Positions 8,076 through 17,129 of a stretch of DNA of 64,000 bases are shown here, one piece after another. The notes under the pieces are model-generated. The model ran no database searches. It was not told the DNA's origin and saw only the letters and a program-made list of their open reading frames with translations. Numbering within the stretch: position 1 is the first letter of the stretch; every line of letters starts with the position of its first letter. The translations under genes and the position numbers were made by a program. Source of the stretch: Mesorhizobium amorphae (lineage in GTDB: Bacteria; Pseudomonadota; Alphaproteobacteria; Rhizobiales; Rhizobiaceae); contig NZ_JHQS01000130.1 of assembly GCF_014843845.1 (NCBI RefSeq), positions 1 to 64,000 on the forward strand, given 5' to 3'.

Positions 8076-9503
8076 ATGACATTCAAAGTCGCCATCATCG
8101 GCCGGCCTAACGTCGGCAAATCGACTCTTTTCAATCGGCTGGTGGGAAGGAAGCTGGCGCTTGTCGACGACACGCCGGGCGTCACCCGCGATCGCCGCGT
8201 TCATGCGGCAAAGCTCTACGACCTGCATTTCGACGTCATCGACACTGCCGGCTTCGAGGACGCGGTCGCCTCGACGCTGCCCGGCCGCATGCGCGCGCAG
8301 ACCGAGATCGCCATCCGCGAGGCGGACTTGATCTTCTTCACCATCGACGCCAAGTCCGGCCTCTTGCCAGACGACAGGACCTTTGCCGAAATCGTGCGCA
8401 AATCCGGCAAGCCGGTCGTTCTGGTCGCCAACAAGGCCGAGGCGAAGGGTGCCCAGGGCGGCATGCTGGAAGCCTGGGAACTCGGCCTCGGCGAGCCGAT
8501 CCCGGTCTCGGCCGAACACGGCCAGGGCATGCCCGATCTGCGCGACGCCGTGATCGCGGCCCTCGGCGAGGAGCGCGCCTTCGGCGAGGAAGAGGACGAC
8601 GTCGAGGAGGTCGCCGCCAGCGAAGTGCTGATCGGCGAGGACATCACCGACCCGGATGCCGAGCCGAGCTATGACGACACCAAACCGATGCGCATCGCCG
8701 TCGTCGGCCGCCCGAATGCCGGCAAGTCGACGCTGATCAATGCCCTGATCGGCGAGGAGCGGCTTTTGACCGGGCCGGAGGCCGGCATTACCCGCGACTC
8801 CATCTCCGTCGACTGGGACTGGCGCGGCCGCCGCTTAAAACTGTTCGACACCGCCGGCATGCGGCGCAAGGCCAGGATTCACGAAAAGCTGGAAGTGATG
8901 TCGGTGCAGGACGGCCTGCGCGCCATCCGCTTTGCCGAGATCGTCATCATCGTGCTCGACGCCACCATCCCTTTCGAGAAGCAGGATCTGCAGATCGCCG
9001 ACCTGATCATCCGCGAGGGCCGCGCGCCGGTGATCGCCTTCAACAAATGGGATCTGATCGACAAGCCGCAGGAACTCTTGGCGGAACTGCGCGAGAAGAC
9101 CGAGCGGCTGCTGCCGCAGGCGCGCGGCATGCAGGCGGTGACCGTCTCGGCCGAGACCGGGCGCGGCCTCGATAAATTGATGGATGCCGTCATCCGCACG
9201 CACAAGGTCTGGAACAGCCGCGTCTCGACCGGCAAGCTCAACCGCTGGCTGGAAGGCATTCTGGCGCATCATCCGCCGCCAGCCGTCGCCGGCCGCCGCC
9301 TGAAGATCAAATATGTCACCCAGGCCAAGACCCGCCCGCCGGGTTTTGTCGTCCAGTGCTCGCGGCCCGATGCGATGCCGCAATCCTATGTCCGCTATCT
9401 CTCCAACAGTCTGCGCGAGGCCTTCGACATGCCGGGCGTGCCGATCCGCATCGCCTTGCGCACCTCGGACAATCCCTTCGCCGGCAGGGCGAAGAAGCGC
9501 TGA
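8076..9503 (+). CDS. der: Ribosome-biogenesis GTPase Der
   Basis: A 475-residue protein with two tandem GTPase domains and a C-terminal KH-like domain, needed for maturation of the 50S ribosomal subunit. The first P-loop (GRPNVGKSTL) is near residue 8 and the second (GRPNAGKSTL) near residue 211, each followed by DTPG/DTAG-type G3 motifs. NKAE and NKWD supply the G4 motifs. The linker between domains is acidic (GEEEDDVEEVAAS), as usual in alphaproteobacteria. Length is normal. Probably cotranscribed with the preceding TPR gene. Confidence 0.97.
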   Translation: MTFKVAIIGRPNVGKSTLFNRLVGRKLALVDDTPGVTRDRRVHAAKLYDLHFDVIDTAGFEDAVASTLPGRMRAQTEIAIREADLIFFTIDAKSGLLPDDRTFAEIVRKSGKPVVLVANKAEAKGAQGGMLEAWELGLGEPIPVSAEHGQGMPDLRDAVIAALGEERAFGEEEDDVEEVAASEVLIGEDITDPDAEPSYDDTKPMRIAVVGRPNAGKSTLINALIGEERLLTGPEAGITRDSISVDWDWRGRRLKLFDTAGMRRKARIHEKLEVMSVQDGLRAIRFAEIVIIVLDATIPFEKQDLQIADLIIREGRAPVIAFNKWDLIDKPQELLAELREKTERLLPQARGMQAVTVSAETGRGLDKLMDAVIRTHKVWNSRVSTGKLNRWLEGILAHHPPPAVAGRRLKIKYVTQAKTRPPGFVVQCSRPDAMPQSYVRYLSNSLREAFDMPGVPIRIALRTSDNPFAGRAKKR

Positions 9504-9548
9504 GCGGCAGCTGAGAGGCCTTCGGCCAATCTCCACGGCACGGAGAAA

Positions 9549-10469
9549 CTAGGCGACTTTCGGTAGGTTCTCTTTTGCCTCCGCACTTTCGGGCAGCGCC
9601 TGCAACGCCGCCTGCAACAATATGTCGGCAAGGCGCGCCGCAACGGGATCGAGTTCGGCCTCCTTTTGATGCAGGACCAGCGCCATTTTCGGCAGCGCGG
9701 GCAGCTCAAGCGCCTGTGGCGCCATTGCCCTGACATTGGCGGGCAGGCCGATATCAGTGCGGATCGTCAGTCCGAGCCCGGCGGCGACCGCCGCCCAGAT
9801 GCCGCCAAGGCTGGGGCTTGAGAACGCCATTCGCCATGACAGGCCGGCGCGGTCGAGCGTTTCGGTCGCCACCGTGCGCAGCAGGCACGGCGCTTCCAGC
9901 GCCACCAGCGGCAGCGCCTCGCCTTGGCGCAGTCCGGCCTCGATCAGCCGTGCCGGGCCGATCCAGCGCATCTGCACGTCGGCGACATGCCGGGTGTAGG
10001 GCAGCGTCGCGCCATTGTGCCAGGCCAGCGCGATATCGAGGGTGCCTGAGGTAATCCGCTTCGCGAGCTCTTGGCTGCCCGCGATCCGCGCCTCGATCTT
10101 GACTTTGGGGTGGGCGCGGGCGAAGCGCCCGAGCACTTCCGGCAGCACCGCTTCGCCGAAATCCTCCTGCAGCCCGAGCCGCACCCAGCCTTCCAGCTCG
10201 ACGTCGTGGATGGCGGACGCCGCCTCGTCATTGAGCTCGATCAGCCGCCTGGCGTAGCCGAGCATCGTCTCACCGGCTTCCGTCAGCGCCAGGCCGCGCC
10301 CCGCCTTGCGGAAGATCGGCGTCGCCGCCTGTTCCTCCAGCTTCTTCAGCTGCGCGCTGACCGCCGAGGTCGAACGGCCAAGCCGGTCGGCGGCCTTGGC
10401 GAAGCTGCCCAGCTCCATGCCGGTGACGAAGCTTCTGAGGACGTCGAGGTCGAATGTTACGCGTCGCAT
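9549..10469 (-). CDS. LysR-family transcriptional regulator
   Basis: A 306-residue LysR regulator with an N-terminal HTH (LRSFVTGMELGSFAKAADRLGRSTSAVSAQLKKLEEQ, residues about 10-46) and the IFRKAGRGLALTEAGE wing, followed by a substrate-binding-like domain. It is divergent from the MFS gene at 10583, with a 46-bp dyad centred at 10500-10501 between them, so control of that permease is likely. The effector cannot be deduced. Confidence 0.9.
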   Translation of the reverse strand: MRRVTFDLDVLRSFVTGMELGSFAKAADRLGRSTSAVSAQLKKLEEQAATPIFRKAGRGLALTEAGETMLGYARRLIELNDEAASAIHDVELEGWVRLGLQEDFGEAVLPEVLGRFARAHPKVKIEARIAGSQELAKRITSGTLDIALAWHNGATLPYTRHVADVQMRWIGPARLIEAGLRQGEALPLVALEAPCLLRTVATETLDRAGLSWRMAFSSPSLGGIWAAVAAGLGLTIRTDIGLPANVRAMAPQALELPALPKMALVLHQKEAELDPVAARLADILLQAALQALPESAEAKENLPKVA

Positions 10470-10477
10470 GATAACAA

Positions 10478-10523
10478 TCCTGTTTTTCGGGAATGAATGT
10501 CAAAAACTTCCCGATATTCAGGA
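10478..10523. promoter_or_regulatory. Extended dyad operator between lysR and MFS gene
   Basis: TCGGGAA (10487-10493) and TTCCCGA (10508-10514) form perfect 7-bp arms. Outside them TCCTG (10478-10482) and CAGGA (10519-10523) pair around the same centre. The dyad lies 9 bases from the lysR start and 60 from the MFS start, the usual place for a LysR site controlling a divergent pair. Confidence 0.6.
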
Positions 10524-10582
10524 TGAAGCTATGGCGGTAGAGACGGTGCGTCAAGGTCCTAGATCATCACAGGAGCCGCGCC

Positions 10583-11884
10583 ATGTCGGTCATCGCCACA
10601 CACGCAAACCGCCTCCAGGGGAGGCCTCGGCCGGGCATCGTCACGTCTGCCAACAAGGCTTCTCCCGATAGGAATCACCGCTGGAAGGTGCTGGGCATCG
10701 GCGTCGCCGCCAATGCCAGTTTCTCCGCCACCTTCGCCGGCATCCCGGCGACGGCGGTGTTTCTGCGTTCGGGCTATCATCTCTCCAACGGCAATCTCGG
10801 CCTCGTCCTCGGCCTCCTCGGGCTAGGGGTTGCCCTGAGCGAATTGCCCTGGGGCTTGCTCACCGACCGCTGGGGCGATCGCGGCGTGCTGTTGACGGGT
10901 CTCGGCGCGACGGCGGCCTGGCTGCTGCTCATGGCGTTGTTCATCGTGCCGTCGATGGCCTATGTGCCCGGCGTTGCGATGCTGGCCGCATGCCTTCTGG
11001 TCACCGGTCTGCTCGGCGGCAGCGTCAACGGCTCCAGCGGCCGCGCCATCATGGCCTGGTTCCACGAAGGCGAGCGTGGCTTTGCCATGAGCATCAGGCA
11101 GACCGCGGTGCCGCTCGGCGGTGGGCTCGGTGCCCTTGTCCTGCCGTCGCTGGCGTCCGTGCATGGCTTTGCACTGGTGTTCGGGCTTCTGGCAACTTTG
11201 AACGCTGTCTCGGCACTGTTCGCCTGGCGCTGGTTGCACCAGCCACCGGAGATCGATCTTCCCGGCAGCATTGCCATGGCCAGGCCGGTCGGTCCGGCGA
11301 CGTTGCGCAATGTCGAGGTCTGGCGCATCGCCACCGGCATCGGTCTGCTCTGTTTCCCGCAGGTAGCGGTGCTTACCTTTGCCTCCGTGTTCCTGCATGA
11401 CTTCGCCGGCATGGGCACGCTGGTGATGAGCGCCAGCCTTGCTGCGGTCCAGACCGGCGCCATGGTGATGCGCGTCTGGAGCGGCCGCTATACCGACCGC
11501 CATGGCAATCGCCGTTCGTTCCTGCGCCTGTGCAGCGTGTCGAGCGCTGCTGCCTTCGCGGCTCTTGGCCTGCTGGTCCTGGCGGCGGCCACCATGCCGG
11601 GCTCGCATGCCGCGCTGATGCCGGCGATCGCGGTGCTTCTGGTCGTTGCCGGCATCTCGGTCTCCGCCTGGCATGGTGTCGCCTACACCGAACTCGCCAC
11701 CCTTGCCGGCGCCAGCCGCGCCGGAACGGCGCTCGGCCTCGCCAACAGCTTCGTCTTCATTGCCTTCTTTGTGGTGCCGACCGCCATTCCGGGATTGCTG
11801 CTGGTCTGGTCGTGGCCGGGGGTCTGGCTGGTGGCTTCCGTCTGTGCGCTGACCGCCTGGCCGATCTTCCTGCGGCCGGCCTGA
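10583..11884 (+). CDS. MFS transporter
   Basis: A 433-residue major-facilitator permease with about 12 hydrophobic helices. The loop after helix 2 contains GLLTDRWGDRGVLLTG, matching the MFS G-x3-D-R-x-G-R signature, and a second copy (GRYTDRHGNRRSFL) follows helix 8. Substrate unknown. The ATG at 10583 has AGGAG about eight bases upstream. The first 35 residues are hydrophilic and rather long for this family, so a start near 10680 cannot be excluded. It is divergent from a LysR gene that probably regulates it. Confidence 0.88.
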   Translation: MSVIATHANRLQGRPRPGIVTSANKASPDRNHRWKVLGIGVAANASFSATFAGIPATAVFLRSGYHLSNGNLGLVLGLLGLGVALSELPWGLLTDRWGDRGVLLTGLGATAAWLLLMALFIVPSMAYVPGVAMLAACLLVTGLLGGSVNGSSGRAIMAWFHEGERGFAMSIRQTAVPLGGGLGALVLPSLASVHGFALVFGLLATLNAVSALFAWRWLHQPPEIDLPGSIAMARPVGPATLRNVEVWRIATGIGLLCFPQVAVLTFASVFLHDFAGMGTLVMSASLAAVQTGAMVMRVWSGRYTDRHGNRRSFLRLCSVSSAAAFAALGLLVLAAATMPGSHAALMPAIAVLLVVAGISVSAWHGVAYTELATLAGASRAGTALGLANSFVFIAFFVVPTAIPGLLLVWSWPGVWLVASVCALTAWPIFLRPA

Positions 11885-12027
11885 TTTTCTGCTCGGGTGA
11901 GGGGGCGCCGGCAGCGTCTCGTTTCGGACCAACATCAAAAAAACACGATCGAACCCGTTAACGCCCCATCAAGGTTAATGCATCATTTTGGCTCTCCAGA
12001 GGGTCAGTTGCGTTTCTGGAGAGTTCC

Positions 12028-13212
12028 GTGCATCGACGTGTCTTGAAGCGGCTGGCCGCCGTCGCCGGTGAGAAAAAACGTTCCTTCCTGTCTCCGCTGG
12101 TCATTGGTCTCGGCATCTGGGTTGGCTTTCCGACCGTCATTGCCTATCAGGACATGACCAGCCTGGTCTCCGGCCTGGAGCAGCCGAACGCCCGCTGGAA
12201 CGCCTATGTCGAGAAATCCGTCGCCGGTTCGGTGCACGCCGCCGAAATGCCGTTCGTCGATTCCGTCTCCACCGGCTCGATCTCCGGGTCGGGCGTCAAG
12301 TTGCCCGGCATCGGCAGCGTATCGTTTCGCGGCAAGGGCAATGTGGCCGGCACGGCGCCCGACGAGGACCGCATTGTGCGCGGCGACAAGAAGGGCCGCA
12401 TCGTCCACATCTCGCCGGTAGCGCCGCCGAAGAACTTCAACGCCGGCTCGATCTTCGAACGCACCTCCTCGCTGCTGCGCCCGAGCATGGACAGTGGGCT
12501 GAAGCTCGCCTTCGCCAAGCCTGGCATAAAAGGCAAGGAAATCCAGATCGCCCAGGCCTTCCATATCCGCGAGGAGGAGAAGCCCGATCCCGGCGTCCCG
12601 GCCATGCTGGCGGCTCTCGTCAACAATGACAAACCGGATGTGCTGGCCACCGCCTATGCGCAGGCCGAACCCGACTACGCCAAGGCCTCGCCCTTCGAGG
12701 CCCTGCTGCAGGACGAGCAGCCGAACAACGGCCGCTTCATCCCGCCGATGAGCAAGGGCGATCACTCTTGGATCCAGAACCCGCTGCCGGCCAGCGTCTT
12801 CTCCAAGAAGGAGCAGGCATGCCTTGCCAACGGCATCTATTTCGAGGCGCGCGGCGAATCCGTGCGCGGCCAGGCCGCCGTCGCCCAGGTCATCCTCAAT
12901 CGCGTCCGCAACCCGGCCTATCCGAATTCGATCTGCGGCGTCGTCTACCAGAACGACCACTGGTACAATCGCTGCCAGTTCTCCTTCGCCTGCGACGGCC
13001 GCAAGAAGCGCATCGAAAATCCTGTCGCCTACAAGACCGCCCAGGATGTCGCCATGGCCGTCACCGCCGGCAAGATCTTCATTCCGGAAGTCGGCTCCTC
13101 GACCCATTATTACGCCAACTATGTCCATCCTGGCTGGGCGCGCACGATGAAGAAGATGACCAAAATCGGCCTGCATATCTTCTACCGCACCTATGGCGGC
13201 GGCTGGAGCTGA
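12028..13212 (+). CDS. SleB-type cell-wall hydrolase
   Basis: A 394-residue protein with an N-terminal hydrophobic helix (residues about 23-41, PLVIGLGIWVGFPTVIAYQD), a long low-complexity middle, and a C-terminal Hydrolase_2/SleB domain from about residue 268. That domain opens with EQACLANGIYFEARGESVRGQAAVAQVILNRV and contains NDHWYNRCQFSFACDG. The family cleaves peptidoglycan, so it probably acts in the periplasm while anchored by the helix. Translation starts at GTG 12028 with GGAGAG just upstream. The gene stands alone and is followed by the F0 operon promoter. Confidence 0.88.
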   Translation: MHRRVLKRLAAVAGEKKRSFLSPLVIGLGIWVGFPTVIAYQDMTSLVSGLEQPNARWNAYVEKSVAGSVHAAEMPFVDSVSTGSISGSGVKLPGIGSVSFRGKGNVAGTAPDEDRIVRGDKKGRIVHISPVAPPKNFNAGSIFERTSSLLRPSMDSGLKLAFAKPGIKGKEIQIAQAFHIREEEKPDPGVPAMLAALVNNDKPDVLATAYAQAEPDYAKASPFEALLQDEQPNNGRFIPPMSKGDHSWIQNPLPASVFSKKEQACLANGIYFEARGESVRGQAAVAQVILNRVRNPAYPNSICGVVYQNDHWYNRCQFSFACDGRKKRIENPVAYKTAQDVAMAVTAGKIFIPEVGSSTHYYANYVHPGWARTMKKMTKIGLHIFYRTYGGGWS

Positions 13213-13392
13213 GTATTCCCTGAACAGGCGTTCGCGGCGAGCCGGAGAGGCTTCAAGACCCGGCAGCCAAAGACCTGTCGCCGCAAGGATTCGGCAGGCA
13301 CATGCCCGCAACTGCGGCGGGCACGATGTCGCACCTAAATAAGTGATTGATTTAGCTAGGAAAAATACATCACATTGAAGTTCGGCCCGTGG

Positions 13393-13421
13393 CTTGACGG
13401 GCGCGGACCCTCTAACTATGT
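13393..13421 (+). promoter_or_regulatory. Sigma-70-type promoter of the F0 ATP synthase operon
   Basis: CTTGAC (13393-13398), 17 bases, then CTATGT (13416-13421) fits the rhizobial consensus CTTGAC-N17-CTATAT with one mismatch. It lies about 60 bases upstream of atpI. The 180 bases before it contain an AT-rich stretch and no gene. Confidence 0.7.
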
Positions 13422-13479
13422 TGCCGGCGACTTTGGTAGCGGATGGACGGCGACGATCTGACCGGGCAGGGGGGTTGCG

Positions 13480-13875
13480 ATGGCCGACAAAAACGGGCCA
13501 GACGGAACCGGAGAAACCGGCCGCGGCAAACAGCACGAAGCCGACATCCGCGACGACGATCTTGAGCGCCGCCGGCGCGATCTTGAAGCATCGCTTGCGA
13601 CAAGACGGCCGGACCGGCTCGAGGGGAAAGACGCGAAAGCGGGCAGTGTGGCCGGATATGGTCAGGCGCTCAAACTATCCAGCGAGTTCATCGCCGGCAT
13701 AGTGGTGGGCGTCGGCCTTGGCTGGTTCTTGGACCGTATGGCGGGAACATCGCCATGGGGTCTGATCGTCGGCCTGCTGCTGGGTTTTGGCGCCGGCGTG
13801 CTCAATGTCCTGCGCTCGGCGGGACTTGTGGCGCAATTCGGACAGGGCGATAAAACGCACGATCCGAAAGACTAA
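13480..13875 (+). CDS. atpI: ATP synthase protein I (AtpI)
   Basis: A 131-residue protein with a charged N-terminal half (residues 1-65) and two membrane helices (about 70-90 and 95-115, FIAGIVVGVGLGWFLDRM and GLIVGLLLGFGAGVLNVLRSAG). This is the AtpI layout; the protein helps assemble the c-ring or handle magnesium. It is the first gene of the F0 operon. A GTG lies upstream in frame, but the ATG at 13480 is preceded by a purine-rich GGGGGG site at suitable distance. Confidence 0.92.
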   Translation: MADKNGPDGTGETGRGKQHEADIRDDDLERRRRDLEASLATRRPDRLEGKDAKAGSVAGYGQALKLSSEFIAGIVVGVGLGWFLDRMAGTSPWGLIVGLLLGFGAGVLNVLRSAGLVAQFGQGDKTHDPKD

Positions 13876-13942
13876 GACGAGGCGCTGTCAAAGGCGCGAA
13901 ACAGGACACTGAAGCCGCACGCGGCTTTGACGGGGATGTAAA

Positions 13943-14701
13943 GTGGCTGCTGACAAGGTCGATCCGATCCACCAGTTCCATATCGTCAAGCTGATTCCGA
14001 TCAACATCGGCGGCTACGACCTGTCCTTCACCAATTCGGCGCTGTTCATGGTCGCGACAGTCGCCGTCGCATCGGCTTTCCTCTATCTCACCACCTCGAG
14101 CCGTAGCCTTGTTCCGGGACGCTTGCAGTCGGTTTCGGAGATGGCCTACGAATTCGTCTCCAACATGCTGAGGGACGCTGCGGGAACGCAAGGGTTGAAG
14201 TTCTTCCCCTTCGTCTTCTCGCTGTTCATGTTCGTTCTTGTCGCCAACCTGCTCGGCCTGTTCCCCTATTTCTTCACCGTCACCAGCCACATCATCGTCA
14301 CCTTCGGCCTCGCTGCGCTGGTCATTGGAACCGTGGTCGTCTACGGCTTCATGAAGCATGGCCTCGGCTTCCTGAAGCTGTTCGTGCCGCATGGCGTGCC
14401 GGTGTTCCTGCTGCCGCTGGTGGTGCTGATCGAAGTGATCTCCTTCGTGTCGCGCCCGGTCAGCCTCTCGGTGCGTCTGTTCGCCAACATGCTGGCCGGC
14501 CACATCACGCTCAAGGTGTTCTCTGGCTTCGTCGTCAGCCTCAGCGCGCTCGGCGCGGTTGGCGTCGCCGGTTCGGTTCTGCCGCTGGCCATGGCCGTCG
14601 CGCTGACGGCGCTTGAGTTGCTGGTCGCCTTCCTGCAGGCCTACGTCTTTGCCGTGCTGACCTGCATGTATCTCAACGACGCCCTGCATCCCGGGCACTG
14701 A
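13943..14701 (+). CDS. atpB: ATP synthase F0 subunit a
   Basis: A 252-residue membrane protein, the a-subunit that forms the two proton half-channels next to the c-ring. The SRPVSLSVRLFANMLAGH segment (residues about 170-187) holds the essential arginine. The N-terminus KVDPIHQFHI is typical of alphaproteobacteria. The reading frame opens at GTG 13943 with GGGATG-like purines upstream. It lies 67 bases after atpI and 66 before atpE. Confidence 0.97.
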   Translation: MAADKVDPIHQFHIVKLIPINIGGYDLSFTNSALFMVATVAVASAFLYLTTSSRSLVPGRLQSVSEMAYEFVSNMLRDAAGTQGLKFFPFVFSLFMFVLVANLLGLFPYFFTVTSHIIVTFGLAALVIGTVVVYGFMKHGLGFLKLFVPHGVPVFLLPLVVLIEVISFVSRPVSLSVRLFANMLAGHITLKVFSGFVVSLSALGAVGVAGSVLPLAMAVALTALELLVAFLQAYVFAVLTCMYLNDALHPGH

Positions 14702-14767
14702 CGACAAGTTTCCGGCATTGCCGCCGGATGGAAATGCAACGGAATTATAGATCCAAAGGAGTTTGAA

Positions 14768-14992
14768 ATGGACGCAGAAGCAGCAAAGTACATCGGCGCT
14801 GGTATCGCTTGCCTGGGCATGGGCGGCGCGGGCATTGGCCTCGGCAACATCTTCGGCAGCTACCTGGCGGGCGCTCTGCGCAACCCGTCGGCCGCCGATG
14901 GCCAGTTCGGCCGCCTGATCTTCGGCTTCGCCGTGACCGAAGCGCTGGGCATCTTCTCCCTTCTCATCGCGCTTCTGGCCCTGTTCGGCTGA
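14768..14992 (+). CDS. atpE: ATP synthase F0 subunit c
   Basis: A 74-residue hairpin of two membrane helices joined by the polar RNPSAADG loop, the proteolipid of the rotating ring. The first helix is rich in glycine (GMGGAGIGLGNIFG). The proton-carrying carboxylate is Glu58 in FAVTEALGIF. AAGGAG lies seven bases before the ATG, a strong ribosome site, as expected for the most abundant subunit. Confidence 0.98.
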   Translation: MDAEAAKYIGAGIACLGMGGAGIGLGNIFGSYLAGALRNPSAADGQFGRLIFGFAVTEALGIFSLLIALLALFG

Positions 14993-15057
14993 GCACTCGG
15001 GAAGATTGGGCAGGCAGGCCGCGATCCTGCGGCAGGCCTGATATCAGGGGATAGTCC

Positions 15058-15654
15058 ATGTTCGTGACATCTGCCTTTGCAGAAGAGTCAGCGCCGGCTG
15101 CCGAAGGCACCGCCGGTGCGGGAGCCGAAACGCATGCCGGCACCGCGGTGCCCGGCGAGGCGCACGGCACCTTCCCGCCATTCGATCCGGCGACGTTCCC
15201 GTCGCAGCTTCTGTGGCTGGCGATCACCTTCGGGCTGTTCTACCTGTTCCTGAAGCGGGTGGTGATGCCGCGTCTCGGCGGCATCATCGATGTCCGTAAC
15301 GACCGCATCACGCAAGACCTCGACCACGCCGCCAAGCTGAAGGGCGAGGCCGACGCCGCCGTTGCCGCTTACGAGCAGGAACTGGCCGCAGCCAAGACCA
15401 AGGCCAACGCGATCGGCCAGCAGGCCAACGACGCCGCCAAGGCCGAGGCCGAGACCGCGCGCAAGAAGGTCGAGGCTGCCCTCGACAAGAAGCTCGGCGA
15501 GGCTGAAGCCAGCATCGCTTCCATCAAGGCCAGCGCCATGAAGGAAGTCGGCTCGATCGCCGAGGACACCGCTTCGGCCATCGTCGAGGCGCTTGTCGGC
15601 GGCAAGGCCAGCAAGGCCGAGATCGCGGCTGCGGTCAAATCCGTGGCCCGGTGA
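15058..15654 (+). CDS. ATP synthase F0 subunit b'
   Basis: A 198-residue b'-type stator subunit. An Ala/Glu-rich N-terminus of about 40 residues precedes one membrane helix (FPSQLLWLAITFGLFYLFLKRVVMPR), then a long Ala/Lys/Glu coiled coil. Two unequal b-type genes in tandem (b' then b) are typical of alphaproteobacteria; they form a heterodimeric peripheral stalk. The extended N-terminus is longer than in the b gene. It is followed ten bases later by atpF. Confidence 0.93.
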   Translation: MFVTSAFAEESAPAAEGTAGAGAETHAGTAVPGEAHGTFPPFDPATFPSQLLWLAITFGLFYLFLKRVVMPRLGGIIDVRNDRITQDLDHAAKLKGEADAAVAAYEQELAAAKTKANAIGQQANDAAKAEAETARKKVEAALDKKLGEAEASIASIKASAMKEVGSIAEDTASAIVEALVGGKASKAEIAAAVKSVAR

Positions 15655-15664
15655 GGAGCGCATC

Positions 15665-16156
15665 ATGGACGCCACATCTCTCGCGACAGTCTGGGCTACG
15701 GTTGCCCTGGTCATCTTCCTCGGCGTTGCCGTCTACATCAAGGTGCCGGGCCTGATCGCCAAGGCGCTCGACGCCCGCGCCGCCAAGATCAGCAATGAGC
15801 TCGACGAAGCCCGCCGGCTGCGCGAAGAGGCCCAGCAGCTGCTTGGCCAGTATCAGAAGAAGCGCAAGGAAGCCGAGCAGGAGGCCGCCGACATCGTCGC
15901 CGCCGCCAAGCGCGAGGCCGACCTGCTCGCCGCCGAGGCACACAAGAAGACCGAGGACTATGTCGCCCGCCGCACCGCGCTTGCCGAGCAGAAGATCGGC
16001 CAGGCCGAGCGCGAGGCAGTAGCCGAAGTCCGCGCCAGCGCCGTCGACATCGCCGTCGAAGCGGCGCGTGCGCTGCTTGCCGGCAAGATCGACGCCAAGG
16101 CAGGGGCCGACCTGTTCAACGCCTCGCTGCAGGACGTGAAGGCCAAGCTGAACTGA
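15665..16156 (+). CDS. atpF: ATP synthase F0 subunit b
   Basis: A 163-residue stator subunit with an N-terminal membrane helix (ATVWATVALVIFLGVAVYIKVPGLI) and a coiled-coil stalk domain rich in Ala, Glu and Arg. The ATG at 15665 has GAGGAG upstream. An open frame extends back into the b' gene but gives no family-like residues. It ends the F0 operon, with a terminator 25 bases on. F1 genes are absent here and are expected elsewhere, as usual in this class. Confidence 0.96.
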   Translation: MDATSLATVWATVALVIFLGVAVYIKVPGLIAKALDARAAKISNELDEARRLREEAQQLLGQYQKKRKEAEQEAADIVAAAKREADLLAAEAHKKTEDYVARRTALAEQKIGQAEREAVAEVRASAVDIAVEAARALLAGKIDAKAGADLFNASLQDVKAKLN

Positions 16157-16180
16157 GTGGTCTTCGAGCCGCTAGCATGA

Positions 16181-16209
16181 AGCCGCCCGGGCGACCTGGC
16201 GGCTTTTTT
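16181..16209 (+). terminator. Rho-independent terminator of the F0 operon
   Basis: AGCCGCC (16181-16187), a 10-base loop, GGCGGCT (16198-16204), then a run of T. A perfect 7-bp GC-rich stem with T-tract directly behind atpF. Confidence 0.85.
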
Positions 16210-16234
16210 GTTTTGCGGGGCGGCTGAGCGCGCA

Positions 16235-16256
16235 ATCTCCCCGCTCGGGGGGAGAT
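16235..16256. repeat. Palindromic intergenic repeat core
   Basis: ATCTCCCC, GCTCGG, GGGGAGAT forms a hairpin of the same type as that at 176-198. It lies between the F0 terminator and the 3' end of rnhB. Confidence 0.55.
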
Positions 16257-16273
16257 CGGCTGTCGCCGCCGCC

Positions 16274-16969
16274 TCACTCCAACCCGGCGAAGCTCTCTTC
16301 TTCGACCACCTCGGCTCCGCCGAGCCGGAACGGCGCAAACGACACACGGTGCAGCCGCGCCACGGGGCCGTGTGCTTCGATCGCCGTGCGATGGCGGGCC
16401 GTGGCATAGCCCATATGGACCTCGAAGCCATAGCGGTCGTGGTGGTTGCCGCAGCTACACATCATGCGGTCGCGCATTACCTTGGCGACGATCGAGGCGG
16501 CGGCGATCGACTGCGAGCGCTGGTCGCCCTTGATCAGCGCGCGCCCGGCGCATGTGAGGCCCGGCGGCACGTCACGCCCGTCGGCCAGCGCCAGCTTCGG
16601 CTGCACGGAAAGACCGGCGACGGCGCGGCGCATCGCCTCCAGGCTGGCCTTGAGGATATTGCTGCCGTCGATGCCTTCGGCGCTGATCGAGGCCATCGAG
16701 ACGGCTACGGCGGATCCGAGGATCCTGACGAACAGCCCCTCCCGCTGCAGATGCGTCAGGCGTTTGGAATCGTCGAGCCCTTCCGGGATGTTGGCGGGAT
16801 TGAGCACCACCGCCGCCGCGACGACCGGCCCGGCCAGCGGTCCGCGACCGGCCTCGTCCATCCCCGCCACCGGCCACAGGCCTTCGGCCATCGCCTTCGT
16901 CTCGAAGGAGAAGTCGGGCTTCTCGACGATTTCGAAAAGAAGCGGAGAATCGGAACGCGCGCGAGCCAT
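16274..16969 (-). CDS. rnhB: Ribonuclease HII
   Basis: A 231-residue RNase HII, which cuts the RNA strand of RNA-DNA hybrids and removes single ribonucleotides from DNA. The GMDEAGRGPLAGPV motif gives the first Asp-Glu pair of the active site. SIAAASIVAKVMRDRMM and YGFEVHMGYATARH supply the later conserved blocks. The ATG at 16969 is preferred; the 42 residues added by the longer frame are Pro/Arg-rich and unlike the family. About 50 residues precede the core, as in other rhizobial RnhB. Upstream on the same strand lies the PA0069 gene. Confidence 0.95.
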   Translation of the reverse strand: MARARSDSPLLFEIVEKPDFSFETKAMAEGLWPVAGMDEAGRGPLAGPVVAAAVVLNPANIPEGLDDSKRLTHLQREGLFVRILGSAVAVSMASISAEGIDGSNILKASLEAMRRAVAGLSVQPKLALADGRDVPPGLTCAGRALIKGDQRSQSIAAASIVAKVMRDRMMCSCGNHHDRYGFEVHMGYATARHRTAIEAHGPVARLHRVSFAPFRLGGAEVVEEESFAGLE

Positions 16970-17129
16970 GTTGCGGCGAGGTTCGCATCGGCTCCGATTC
17001 TCCGCAAGTCCCTCCGGGTCGGGGTGGGGCGCCGGACCGGGAGGGCACCGTCTGCAGGCCGGGGGGGACAGGGCCGGACGGGATTCTTTTCTCATGCACC
17101 GGCCGGCGAAGGCCGGTGCTCGATCTTCC

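Noticed and set aside
12004..13536. 510-residue minus-strand frame
   Set aside because: Antisense shadow of the SleB-type gene, crossing the F0 promoter.
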